The position numbers and the translations under genes are program-made. The notes under the pieces were generated by a model. It did not search any database. It saw nothing but the letters and a program-made list of their open reading frames with translations, and was not told the origin of the DNA. Source: Pachyseris speciosa (Eukaryota; Cnidaria; Anthozoa; Scleractinia; Pachyseridae). From it: 64,000 nucleotides of DNA. Positions 22,384 to 33,687 of the stretch are shown here, one piece after another. The stretch is from assembly GCA_016490735.1 (NCBI GenBank), contig JAEMWC010000100.1, positions 828,501-892,500 of the forward strand. Reading direction: 5' to 3'. Position 1 is the first letter of the stretch. Each line of letters begins with the position of its first letter.

Positions 22384-23895
22384 GTGGTAGAAATGTCTAC
22401 AACACAGGACACTGAGGTAAATTAAATAAATTGAAGCTTAACATTTGGTTTAATCGTTGTTACTTTTGTTCAAGAATGAAACTTGTATTTTTCTCTCGAC
22501 TGGATATAAATAACAATCGTCTCTACTCGTTTTGTACGTAAAGAAGTAGCTGAATTGTTTGCTTGTTTTGTTACGTTGCTTTGCGAACGGGTGTTTTTAA
22601 TCTGCTTGGCTGACTGTTTTTCGACCTCGGTGCCTCGACAGCGTTAAGAAACTTTTGCCCTTATCTTTTTAACAGGTAATCGCAATGAGTCCTCGTAAGA
22701 TTAAGGATTAAAGCACCGGCTAAACGATCACACATTTTCATCCAACATCGTCAGTTGTCAAACATAACGTTGGGTGGCTAAACGCACAAACAAAATGTTT
22801 GACGAAACACTAGACAGATTGAGTCCACAGAACGATTTTTGCGTGTTATCGCTGAAATTTTCGACATTATGTGGTTCATTTGGTTGCCTTTTACCGTTCG
22901 TACACGATTTGTTTGTTGGAGTCGTTAAACGATCAAACATTTCTTCGTAATGCGAAATGTTGGATGAAAACGTTTGATCTAGATCAAACTTGGAAAGCCA
23001 TTTAATGCACTATTGAGAGAGGTGGCTAAACCTTCAAACATGCTTGTCCAACGATGTTGAATAAAAATATTTTATCGTTCTTTGATTGCTAAACTTGTTT
23101 TCTAACAAACACACGCTTCGACTGTATTGTTTTCTTGTAATGTTTTGAAGTTTTTGAACCGCAGTCAATTCCTGTTGACTGCTCTAAATGTAAAATATTG
23201 GCGTAAGGAAAGCCATGTGGTGTTGCTCAATACCAGAAAAAAAAAATAATAATCGTGGAGCTCCGCTTTTAGGCTGTTTTATTTTCTGTTGTTTTTTTTT
23301 TTCAAAAAGAAAAAAAGGGAGGAGGATGTTGGGGTTCGCAATGCACCATGGGCTGAATTAAGACTATGTGTTAACCTCCAACATGGCGTCGTTATCTCTG
23401 TTGTTTATCGTCCGCCTACGAAGCTAAACTGTCTCACGTCTCAAGTTTAAAGCATTCTTATAAAATACAAGTTACTTTTTTTTTGCTAAGAAAGAACAAA
23501 GGCCAATCAGGCATACAACTATTGGCATCAATGTTCAGTTGATTCCGGTACATGTTGAAATCCTTTTCTGACCCTAATTATTCATGAGCCATGAATTTCG
23601 TTTTAACCTGAATTTCATGTTGACCTACAACATACACATGCACTACTTTCTAACATGCATAAATTTTGTATTAAAAATGTTGTATCGCACTTTTCCACTA
23701 TGTCATTTTAAATGCTGGTAAATTGGATCTATGTAGTTTTTGTGCAAAGCCTTAATTTTCAGTAGGATGCTAATAAATATCTACCTGTATCTGAATGTAT
23801 GAATCCTTCCTAAAAAAAGACTCGAAGTGGCAGTCAAGTTACATTTGAGCATTGAATATAAAAAAGTTCATACTACAAACCATTTATTTTTATAG
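22384..23895. other. Spacer or possible intron; degraded TIR repeat
   Basis: Between about 22705 and 23050 the motif GGCTAAACG.TCA.ACATTT recurs in both orientations (22712, 22768, 22920, 23020), as in a degraded MITE. At 23255 the run GGAGCTCCGCTTTTAGGC appears; it recurs at about 26985. Confidence 0.4.
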
Positions 23896-24057
23896 GAGGA
23901 ACATTTTAGAAGATATTAGAAGATCGCTTTTAGCTGTAAGCAAGTCGTTTGAAATACAGCAACCGGTCCCGGAAGTTAATGACAGTGACCACTTAGAAGA
24001 TCATCAGCTGATTGTAATGGAAGTTGGTGTTGCAGGAGAGATAAGTTTGGAATTGTG
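23896..24057 (+). other. Candidate terminal exon, unrecognised
   Basis: After an acceptor-like TTTTTATAG the frame reads RNILEDIRRSLLAVSKSFE, then an acidic stretch, and ends LEL-stop. An AATAAA lies at about 24512. Without a recognised domain or a firm splice partner this is only a candidate. Confidence 0.22.
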
Positions 24058-24754
24058 AAAAAACAAAGGAAATCAACTCAAGGATTACAACAGTAAATTA
24101 TTCAGATGAGACCTCACATGTTCAAAGAGTGGTCAGTTTTAAACATTGAATAAGACAATATGTAGTGGATAAAATTTACTGCAAGTAATATGTTGTTCCT
24201 ACTGGATGGTGACTATAATGAATAATGTGTTGTTAAAAAACTGTGGCTAGGCATTAAACTCAGCTTTGGGTTTTATCCTTACTTTTCTACGAGAGTTCTT
24301 GAACGAGAAGTGTCTGATAGCTATTCATGCATTTAAATTGTTCTTGCATGTACATTATTACTTCAAGTGATATCTCGGCAATCAGTTTCTTATTGTATTT
24401 CCAAATTGGAAAATCTCCAGTAAGCCAAATCAACAGAAGGCCAGGAGGAGTAACAGAAGGTACTATTGGTGAATTACATGGTTGCTCAGCAAAATTGGTA
24501 CCCAAAACAATAATAAAGATGACTTGACTTGACTTGAAATAAGTACTCTGTGAGTGCATGTGGCTACTAAATGCATGCTTGCGAGCATATGCTGCCACCA
24601 CAGGCTTTAAGTCACTTGGACAAACAACGTGGTGACATAGAGGCTACTGCTTAAGTGCAGTAACCACAATAAAAGGAGAATGAGCATTAAATATTCACTC
24701 TCACTGTTAAGACCTCAACTTCAAGGAACTGGGTATATTATTTAATCCATACTG
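24058..24754. other. Spacer with retroposon-type tail
   Basis: At 24510-24537 an AATAAAG signal is followed by three ACTTG units, resembling a non-LTR or SINE tail on the plus strand. Alternatively the signal could serve the candidate exon upstream. Confidence 0.4.
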
Positions 24755-25560
24755 AATATGTGAATGATCATCGCAGTTATGAACACTACTGAAGCAGTAG
24801 TGCAAATTGTAACGTTGTCAACAAATACACCTCCGTTCATACAAGACACAGAAGTTCACGATTTTTAATTTCTCTTCACAGTCCGGTCTACAACGCCTGA
24901 CGTGAGCAACATACGGGAACTCTATGACAAACCCGTACCCAGGGCCTGGTAGCAATCACAAATAAATCAACATTGTTACACAAATAAAGCCTGAAAACAA
25001 ATTCAGGCTTGTACGGGATTTGAACCCACAACCTCTGCGATACCGGAGAAGCGCACCAACTGAGCTAACAAGCCAAGGGAGCTGGTCATTTTATTGGTTC
25101 GTAATATAACCATGACTGATGAACATGTGATAATGAATATATGAAAATCATGTATTTGAAACTGTGGAGTAAAGAATCGTATGTGAATGATCATCGCAGT
25201 TATGAACACTATTTAAGCAGTAGTAAAAAATAAAGCTTGAAAAAAATTTAGGCTTGTACGGGATTTAAACCCATGACCTCTGTGATACCGGTGCAGTGCT
25301 CTACCAATTGAGCTAAGAAGCCATCTAAGAGCTGGTCATTTTGTTGGTTCATAATATACCCTTGAGTGAAGAATATGTGCTAATGAATATATGAAAATCA
25401 TACAGTTGAACTGCGGATAAAAATTCAGGCTTCTATGGGATTTAAACCCACATCCTCTGCGATACTGGTGCAGTGCTCTACCAACTGAGCTAACAAGCCA
25501 ACCGGGAGCTGGTCATTTTGGTGGTTGTAATATGCCTGTTTTCATATATTCATTATCACT
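24755..25560 (-). mobile_element. Cluster of three tRNA-derived SINEs
   Basis: Three minus-strand tRNA-like heads lie at about 25006-25074, 25251-25322 and 25427-25500. Each has a box A-like TTAGCTCAGTTGGT and a box B-like GGTTCAAATCCCG (diverged in the last two). Each is accompanied by the GAGCTGGTCATTTT body. The first can form a seven-pair acceptor stem (GGCTTGT with ACAAGCC), but its anticodon stem pairs poorly, so SINE rather than functional tRNA is preferred. Confidence 0.75.
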
Positions 25561-25848
25561 GATTTATCACTCATGGCTATTGTATTGAAAACAAAACATA
25601 ATTAGACAAAGTATTGGGATTAGACCCTTATAAATTTAATGTATCCATAATAAATCCATTTGGCGTATGGAATAACTGCTTGGGGTCGTGTATATGATGA
25701 GTCAGCTCTTCAACCCTTATTTATTTTACAAAAGAAAGCAATGCGTCATAATTTTTTTCAAAATTTGACAACCACACTAGCCTTTTGTTTAAGTGTTTTA
25801 CAACAATCAGACTGCTTTGTACTGTTATTATTGTTTTATTATCATACT

Positions 25849-25996
25849 GGCCCCAGTTGTTCAAAGAGAGGATAACCATATCCACCGGATAAGTTGCTGT
25901 CCAGTGGATAATATATGTTGCATCTGATACATTTTAACCACTGGATAGCGACTTATCTACTGGATAGAGTTATCCACCCTTTGAACAACTGGGGCC
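25849..25996. mobile_element. Foldback MITE
   Basis: A 148 bp element with ends GGCCCCAGTTGTTCAAAG and its complement. The arms continue inward (GATAACCATATCCA, AAGTTGCTGTCCAGTGGATA), so nearly the whole element is a hairpin. A fragment with the same end motif lies near 61190-61212. Confidence 0.8.
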
Positions 25997-27024
25997 TGGT
26001 GTTTTAGCATTGTATTTCTGTTTCTGTGTGTTGCCAACCTCAATTTCTATTGGTTTGTACACTGGCCACCTGGTATTTTAGACCTATTAGAGTATTTCAG
26101 ATAGACAGCACGGTCATTATCATTATTTTTCATAACCGTATTGGTAAACTCTGACTTTCTTTGTTTACTCTGGATGAATTAACTTAGTTTACTCTGGGTG
26201 AAATAACTAGTGTTTAATGGGATTTCTGATATTTGATGAAGTGCCGTATAATTTCAAATGTACGTGGAGTAAAGTGGGACTGCTCCTTACCTTTCTTGCA
26301 AAAAAAGATCAAGTTAAGGTGGCTACACTGGTTTCTAGCACTTTTCTTCCGTGTAATTAAGGTCAAGAGGTAAATGTCAAAAGAAATATCTTGGCCTTAA
26401 TTCATATCTAAATATTTTTTATTGATTTCCATTTATCTTTCTTTAACTATTATTTTGGGGGGGGGGGGGGGGGGGGGGGTGCATCCCAGTGTTCAGAGGA
26501 TGCACAATTTCTAATTTATGATTGTCTCATGGGAGGAAATTGCATTAATTATTAAGTGATGATCTGAATCACTATATAACTGATGTGACATTAATTCAAA
26601 GAAGCAATCACCAGGATCCTCCACCAATATCTACTGGCCCTAACCCCTAACTGAGTAGCCTACATTTGAACAGGGAACCATACCTGTCGTTAGGAATTGC
26701 TCTAAATTGTTAGGAAAGTTTGGTAGCATTCAATTTTCAAAGGAATTCTATTACCTTACTCAACAGAACGCTTGTTTTCGGAGGGGAGGGGGCAAATCCA
26801 AGAAAGGGGGTTCATATCTGCTAGCGGATCTGGACTGGAGGGGTGTCCAAATCTGATCCTGGACTGGAAGGTGCAAATCCACCTTTCCGTACTATTTTCT
26901 ACATCACTGCATCAGTGAGGCCAGATAGGTGGTATGATAAGCAGATTATATATAAATGCTAGTAAAAAGGAATGATAATAATTTTGGAGCTCCGCTTTTA
27001 GGCTTGGCTAAATATATATATTAC
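25997..27024. other. Intergenic DNA with G tract
   Basis: An uninterrupted run of more than 20 G lies at about 26457-26479. No coding region is recognised. Confidence 0.5.
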
Positions 27025-27600
27025 GTTTAATCGTGGGCATCGATCATCATTTTAGCGAGTCTCCGCATCACTTCCACTACGGGCGTTATGAGATTGGTTC
27101 TCATATCCATTATCACCCACAAGTAATCAAAGTAAGCCACTGATACTTCCATTCCGAAATTTTTGCAATTGCACTGTTTCCAAAAATTCAAGAATCGTGG
27201 GTGAACCCACCTCAATGCTTGTTATATATGACTCGCTGTCACATAGAGCTTGGACGTTTAACGAGTAGATTTGTTTTCTGTCCATTCTGGACAAATTATT
27301 CGCACATGGGTGCTATCACTTGCACCAACAACACATGGAAATCCAGTGACCTCTTAAATCTTTTTCTTAGTTTCATGTAAATTTGGAGCGAAGAAAATGA
27401 ACTGATTTTTCCTAAGCAATCTCCCTTGAAATGCTCTGTGTTACTCTGAAAACTTCCATTGGCATAAAACCACAATGCAATAAGCAATTGTTGTGTGGGT
27501 GAAAATATCAATTACGAAATAGTTTCCGGTAAACTTCGTCCCCAAATTCTTCAAGGGGGTTCCACCGGTCCCTTAAATGTCAAATTAGTCTTCCAAGTTG
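27025..27600 (-). pseudogene. PIF/Harbinger transposase relic
   Basis: Minus-strand pieces in shifting frames match HARBI1-type transposase order: LEEFGDEVYRKLF, then SPTQQLLIALWFYANGSFQ, a CVVGASDSTHVRI-like piece, then RKQIYSLNVQALCDS and a GYENQSHNAR-like end. At least three frame changes and in-frame stops break it, so it cannot make an enzyme. In active relatives this DDE transposase cuts DNA together with a Myb-like partner; no partner is seen here. Confidence 0.7.
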
Positions 27601-28093
27601 ACGGTTACCCCATTCTCGCAGTTGCCTGTAATGTGCTATCTCATTCATCATCGAAAACAATATGACTAAACGAGGTCTAAACCTACCTGTAACCTGGTTT
27701 AAGCTGCCATTGTTTGTTAGTCGACGGTTAGACGCCGTCTAGACGAGGTTTAGGATAAACTCTAAATTGTATATTATAAATTATTGAAATAAAGTGAAGT
27801 GAAAGTGAAAGTGTTTAAAAAATTGAAATTGTACACTAAAACCGGGTTTACACTAAGAATTTCTTAACCCTGGTCTAAACTTCGTTTAAATAATCGGCTC
27901 TTAAGTATGCGCAAGTCAAGCGGAAGTCCGATATTTAACAATTATTGGACGAGGTTAAGCAAAGTATCGTTATTTGTTGGTAGCGAGCAGATCAATTATT
28001 TGCCGAGGCCGAAGTCTACAGGGACCGCGCAGGGGGAGGGGCCGGGGGGACAGCCCCCCCCCCCCCCCCTTTTTGTGAAAAACAAATAGTAAT
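27601..28093. other. Intergenic DNA with C tract
   Basis: GTCTAAAC motifs recur in both orientations between 27660 and 27890 (a degraded inverted repeat). A C-rich run lies at 28050-28070. The motif CAAGTCAAGCGGAAGTCCGATATTT at 27910 also occurs, slightly changed, at about 12736. Confidence 0.4.
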
Positions 28094-28557
28094 TTAAGTA
28101 AAAAGACATTGCCAAAAATGTACTTTCACGGGATCACATTGCTTGGCTGAAGGTGGCGGACCTCGCGGGAAAACATCCAAATTTATAATTGGTTCCTTTC
28201 GATCCTGTCTGATGGAATAAATTTTAAAACCACTATCTTTACAATTCATAAACTTAGTTGTAGTCTTCTGTTGGTGATTAAAATGGGGTTCACAGACCAA
28301 CGTGACTCCTGCTGTGTGCCCATTATGTAAAACAAGCATGCCTTTAAGCGATTTTCCTTTTCTATGAGAAATCAAGGGAGTAATGGTTGTTCTTGTATTA
28401 GATGCCATTCGTCCGTCAGTATGTTTTTCAAATATGGTAAAGATCGTTGAAATTGCGTCACGAAGGGTAGAAGCTTCTTGTGCGTTCTCCGCCGTTTCTG
28501 TATTAGAGCTGTTTTTCTGTCAGCATAGTTAACTTCTGAGAGTAATTTTTCCACCAA
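28094..28557 (-). mobile_element. Penelope-like element fragment (C-terminal region)
   Basis: The minus frame gives RKTALIQKRRRTHKKLLPFV and TQFQRSLPYLKNILTDEWHL, followed after a frame change by ISHRKGKSLKGMLV. This is the region preceding the Cys-rich and GIY-YIG part of Penelope-like ORFs. The downstream sequence (to 28094) is less clear. It is broken and truncated. Confidence 0.6.
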
Positions 28558-29344
28558 TTTCTTAGGGTAACGTCTAGAGATAAGGCGCGTTTTAAAGTGT
28601 TCTATGTTGTCTGTGAAAGTAACTCTTGAAGATTTACTCTAGAAAGTCTCAAAGAAAGACTCAAGTTACTAAAGGTTCAGTAATCTTACAGTACTAAACA
28701 CCCACAAAGATAGTCTAAGAACAGACAAACTTTGCCTTGCTGACGTAGCAGATGAATTTGTTGGTCGTAACGACAATCGGAAAAGGAATTTCGGTCCATT
28801 CAGAGAATCCGAAGTCGTGACAGTAGGCGAATAAATGAACCAAAGTTATGATTATTCTACATTCATTTACAGATTTTATCCAGACAGTTTATCCTGTCTG
28901 GCCTTATGTTAACTGCTAGATAAAGCTTATGACTTATAAAACGGAATTATATGCGTATTTATTATTTTTGGAGTTAGTCCCCTCCCCACACCTGAAAACG
29001 CGGGTGCGGCCCACCCACTTTAAAAACTTCTCCGCGGGCCCTGGTCTGAGGCAAGTAATTGAGCTGCCACTTTCACTGAATTTGAAGAGCATGGACGCGT
29101 GGACCCAACTACGCATGAGCGGAATATTATTTGGAGCAAAAACACAGTTGGACGGTAATGCGCACGAGCAGACCATTTGTAGACAGTTGTTTGTAGGTCA
29201 CGTGCTAGGCTCTGGGCCAATGAAAAGGAACGAAAAAAGTATCGAATCATAATGTCGGAAGTTCGGATAAGAATTTTCCAGAGTCACTCTTTACCCGACT
29301 GCTGGAAAGAAGAACGAACAGGCGGCAAGATGAAAGGTAACTGC
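28558..29344. other. Intergenic DNA
   Basis: No gene is recognised. The overlapping frames at 28929-29252 have no known domain. Confidence 0.4.
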
Positions 29345-30564
29345 TTACCCCTCCCGCTCCCCTTAAATCAGCCAACACTATTTTGAGAAAGAAAAAAGTA
29401 TAGTAAAATTTATAACGACTTCTGTCGAATTAAAGACATTCTTCTAAACGGGAATGCAGTAACAATGTGTATTATATTAAACACGTGTTTGTGAATGATA
29501 TATGAAATAAATCATATATGAACTGCGGAAATGAAATCAAATGAAGAATGATCGTCGCAGTTGTGAACGCAATTTATGCAATTGCGAAAAGAAGCCTGAA
29601 AAAAAAAAAATTCAGGACTTCAACGGAGTTTGAACCCGTGACCTCGCGATTACCGGTGCGATGCTTTAACCAACCGAGTTATGAAGCCACTGACGTTGGG
29701 AGCAGGTCAATTGTGGGTTCATTTGTTCCCGTGAAAGAAATGAGTGTGAATGATATATGAAATAAATCATGTATGAACTGCGGAAATGAAATCAAATGAA
29801 GAATGATTGTCGCAGTTGTGAACGCAATTTATGCAATTGCGAAAACAAGCCTGAAAAAATTCAGGACTTCAAATAACACACGTGTACACGTAAATAAACA
29901 CGTGTTTCTCGACACCAATGCCCTAAAATTAGCTTTCTGAGCTGTCAGTAAAACAGTAATGCATGCAAAACAGTCCACGGACAACCTGCTCTCAAAATAA
30001 TTATTGTCTTCCCTTTAGCCTCGATTCATATTATGGAAAAAATTGTTCTCATAATTGTTCATTTATGTATTTATTTATTTTTTAAGACTATGGCTGTAGG
30101 TCCTCCGAGCAAAGATGGTCGAGGTCAGTTGCAGTTTCTCACTTTTAAACTTTTATGTTTTCGTGAGAGTTATTTTAAGGATATGGCTGTAAGTCCTCTG
30201 GGCAAAGATGGTCGAAGTCAATGGCAGTTTCTCACGTTCAAACTGACTTGTATGTTTTCGTGAGAGTCGATTGTTATAATAAAACTGCCTTTTAGAATTG
30301 CACAGGCCAGTTCGCCGTCAATTTGCATCAATGTCTATAGCTCATGTCAAACACTCTTCGAAAACCCCCAATAAGCTTCTCAGCTAGACCTTAAATTACT
30401 TAATAATCGGCATTTTCTTAACGACAGAAAACGTCTGGTTTGGAGTAATTTACGCAATCTTGCCAAATATACGGGAAAGCGGTTTCCAGGTGAACTTTGA
30501 ACAGTTTCCAACATTTTCAATACATATAGAGATGAAGACGAGGAAAACCTGATCATGTTGGATC
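29345..30564 (+). promoter_or_regulatory. 5' flank of GPCR unit B, interrupted by a SINE
   Basis: It aligns with the unit A flank from CAGCCAACACTAT to the start codon, but about 29490-29880 is an inserted SINE block. An internal ~80 bp direct duplication (GGCTGTAGGTCCTCCGAGCA at about 30093 and a near copy at about 30184) is unique to this unit. Confidence 0.55.
29490..29880 (-). mobile_element. tRNA-derived SINE and partial second copy
   Basis: The tRNA-like head on the minus strand spans about 29613-29690, with a box A-like CTCGGTTGGTTAAAGC and box B-like GGTTCAAACTCC. The side module GATCGTCGCAGTTGTGAACG occurs on both sides (about 29552 and 29806, slightly changed), so a second partial copy is present. 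Confidence 0.7.
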
Positions 30565-31470
30565 ATGGCCGATACCAGTAGTTTGGGGTTCATCCTTTCA
30601 ATGGCAGCCCTTCCATTTGTTATCACTGGCTTAATCGGAAATGTGTTGGTGATCCGCATCGTTCACAAAACACGACACATGCATGCAACAACTAATTACC
30701 TGCTAGCAAACCTAGCTGTTAGCGATGTCTTAAACGTATTGTTGCAGTGGCCATCATACTTTACTTTCTTTCACCTTTCCTCCTTTGATGATGGATACGA
30801 AAGATTTCTTTGCAATTTTTCATCTGTCAGTGGGATCCCCATTTTGGCTTCATCCTTTACTCTGACGTTGCTAGCGGTAGAAAGATATCACGCTTTACTG
30901 AAGCCTTTTAGAACTGGACTACGGCTGAACCAAGACAACATCAAGCGGGCCATCACTACTGTTTGGATCTCAAGTGTTCTTTTCTGTTTCCCAAGCGCCC
31001 TTTTACAGCAATGCAACAAAAAACATTTAACGTGTTCAAAAGGACGTCATGAAAATTTATGTCATCGTGATATACCTAGTTAGCATTTACATGCCATTAG
31101 CAATATTTCTTTTCTGTTATGGATCCTTAATCAAAGGACTGTACTTTACCCACACATTATGTGCCACAGATACTGCTGACCAAGACAGAAGAGCTGAGAA
31201 AAAGAAACTTGTGATCACATTTATCCTGGCAACTGCTGGGTTTGTTATTGGTTATGGACCTTTTGTATTTTGTGAAACAGTTATCATTTTGAGTGATGTT
31301 GAACATGCAAGACTTGATGCTGCACTTCTACCTGTGCTTTATTTCATATTCTTTTGTAGCTTATGCCTTAATCCTTGTATGCTTTTCGCAGTGCAAACTT
31401 CCAACAAGGATTTAAGCGCATAATATTTTGTCATGAACCTCAGCGACAAAATGATATTCCGACGCAATAA
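30565..31470 (+). pseudogene. Class A GPCR, array unit B (frameshifted)
   Basis: It starts with ATG at 30565 and follows units A and E through TM4 (GLIGN, LAVSD, LLAVERYHAL). The frame shifts in the loop before TM5 (around 31020-31060), running into a stop at 31083. TM5 to TM7 continue in the next frame (YMPLAIFLFCYGSLIKG, ILATAGFVIGYGP). A four-base deletion at the NPxxY site (about 31374) then shifts the frame again. Reading on in the original phase, the rest (SANFQQGFKRIIFC) stays open to TAA at 31468-31470. Two separate frame breaks argue for a pseudogene over a single sequencing error. Confidence 0.8.
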
Positions 31471-32059
31471 ACTCTCCATCAATGACTTCTGCGTTATCTT
31501 TTTACTGTTACCTTCTTTATTTACAGATATTTTAGTACCTTTGGCTCATGGACTTGTAACTCTCCATTTCCGACTTGTGCGTTTCCTGTATTTCTCTTAT
31601 CTTCTTTATTTACAAGCATTTTTAGTTTATTACCAAAAGCTTACAGCCATTGCATGATCTCCATTTCCAGAACTTTAAAGCGCAAACGAGCGAGCAACGC
31701 GCTAAACTTCTATAGCTTTTAAGAGCAATGAGCAGTCATTGCAAGGGATGGTTTTCACGTCCATTTTCCCGTTAATATCTCACCTCTGGCACTAAATGGA
31801 GAGCGCCTTTATTAATTTTAACCAGCTTTCCTGAAATTTAGGTTTTCTTTCCCAGAGGTATTGTTGAAAGGCAAGGAGTTTAATTTGTTTTATCATTTTC
31901 GATGTCTCGGCGGGGATTGTGGATACTCGGTGTAACACGGAAATATCGCTTACAGAACACGTTTATTTTTAATTTCCATAAAGACCATTAAGTTAAGCTT
32001 ACATGCTAAACGTGGTTTGTAGATTCGGTTCTAATACATAATAAGCAAAATGAATGCAA
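31471..32059. other. 3' flank of unit B
   Basis: The part 31735-31915 matches 18478-18645 beyond unit A. Nothing else is recognised. Confidence 0.5.
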
Positions 32060-32830
32060 GTCTCCCTCACCCGACCAACACTATATTAAAAGAAAAGTAA
32101 AAAAATAGTAAAAATTATACTGAATTCTGTTTAAGTCCAATTTTAATAGTTCTTCCTAACCTGACTGCAATAACAAAATGCGTCATATTAAACTATGTGC
32201 CGTATAATTAGCTTTAGATATGAGATGTCAGCAATGCAAAACAGTTCATGGACAACCTGCTCTCATCATATATGGGTATTATGTTCCCTTAATTTCGTCA
32301 TAATTATTCATTCATTTACGTATTTATTATTTATTTTTTTAAGGATATTGCTGTAGTTCTTCCGGGAAAAGATAGTGGAATACTATTGCGGTTTCTCGCT
32401 GTTATACATGTATGCTTTAATTTGTGAGCGTCGATTTTAATAAAACGACTATTTAGAATTGCACATTAGTGTCCATGATTGAACATTAATATTTTGCCCA
32501 AAATTCCCAGAAGACTCTCAGCTAAACCTCAAATTATTTAACAATCAGCTTCATAACTACAGAAACCTTCTACTTTGGAGTAATTTATACACTCTTGTCA
32601 AAAATGCGGGAAGGCAGGGGCCAGTTTCTGGCATTTTCACCACACCGCAGGATAAAAAGGAGAGAAACCTGACCCGTCTGCATCATCACAGACCGATACC
32701 AGTAGTCTGGGGTTCATCCTTTCATTGCCAGCCCTTCACTTATTCTTATCACTGGTTTAATTGCAAATGTGTTGGTGATCCGCATCGTTCACAAAACGCC
32801 AAACACGACAGATGCCCATTTTTTGGTTAT
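32060..32830 (+). pseudogene. GPCR array unit C: 5' flank plus truncated gene
   Basis: The shared 5' block (32060-32690) is followed by a receptor beginning in which the ATG region is disrupted (CATCATCACAGACCG where units A and E read CATCATGACCG). About 120 bp of TM1 coding is recognisable (GGTTTAATTGCAAATGTGTT), with the GN motif changed to AN. Similarity then stops after CAGATGCCC. The next bases (CATTTTTTGGTTA) resemble the TM3 start of unit E, suggesting a large internal deletion. Confidence 0.7.
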
Positions 32831-32954
32831 TGTCGCTTAAAGCTTAAAGTAGGGGTGTTTCTAACACGTTCTACTGTTGCTATGGTAACCTATAATGTTG
32901 TAAAAGGTTCCATAGGTTCATAAGTTCACCAACTTATTAAACCCGTGATTATGC

Positions 32955-33478
32955 GTCCTAAAATTAGCTTTAGATCTGAGCTGTCAGCAATGCAAAACAG
33001 TTCACACGGACAACCTGCTCTCAGAATGGGTATTATTTTCCCTTCAGCATGGGTTCATATTCTGGAAATAGTTTATTTTAATCATAATTGTTCATCTATG
33101 TATTTATTTCTTTTATTTAAGAATACGGCTGAACTTCCTCCGGTTTCTCGCTTTTGAGCATGTATGTTTTCGTGAGAATCGGTTTCAATAAAATTACTAT
33201 TAAGAATCGCACCTCCATCAATTCACATAAATGTTTCTCAGTTAAGTTGACACTTTGCGGAAAACTCCAATAAGATTAAGATTGTCAGTTAGACCTTAAA
33301 GTACTTTATAATTATTCCCGCAACTATAGAACACGTCTTGTTTGGAGCAATTTATGCACTTTTGCCAAATGAATAGGAAAGCGGTTACCAGGTGATCTTT
33401 GAACATTTTATAGTTTTCACTACATCGCTTGATAACTGAAAAGCAGAAAAACCTGACCAGGCTGCATCATGACCGATA
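32955..33478 (+). repeat. GPCR array unit D: 5' flank ending in a start-codon stub
   Basis: This is another copy of the shared upstream block. It reaches the ATG and six codons (ATGACCGATACCGGTAGT, 33469-33486) and then jumps back into upstream-block sequence. No receptor body follows. Confidence 0.7.
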
Positions 33479-33687
33479 CCGGTAGTCCAATAAGATTGTC
33501 AGCTAGACCTTAAATTACTTAATAATCATCTTCGTAACTATAAAAAAAAAAAAGTCTGGTTTGGAGTAATTTATGCACTCTTGCTGAATGAGGGGGACAG
33601 CAGTTACCAGGTGATCTTTGAGCAGTTTGCATATTTCACTAAATAGCTTGATATCTGAAGAGCAGAAAAACCTGACCAGGCTGCATC
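33479..33687 (+). promoter_or_regulatory. Proximal 5' flank of GPCR unit E
   Basis: The last ~200 bp of the shared block, repeated directly after the unit D stub (CCAATAAGATTGTCAGCTAG recurs from about 33270). It ends GCAGAAAAACCTGACCAGGC and then the ATG. Confidence 0.6.

Noticed and set aside
25006..25074. Possible functional tRNA gene
   Set aside because: The acceptor stem pairs, but D and anticodon stems are poor and diverged sister copies lie beside it with SINE body sequence.
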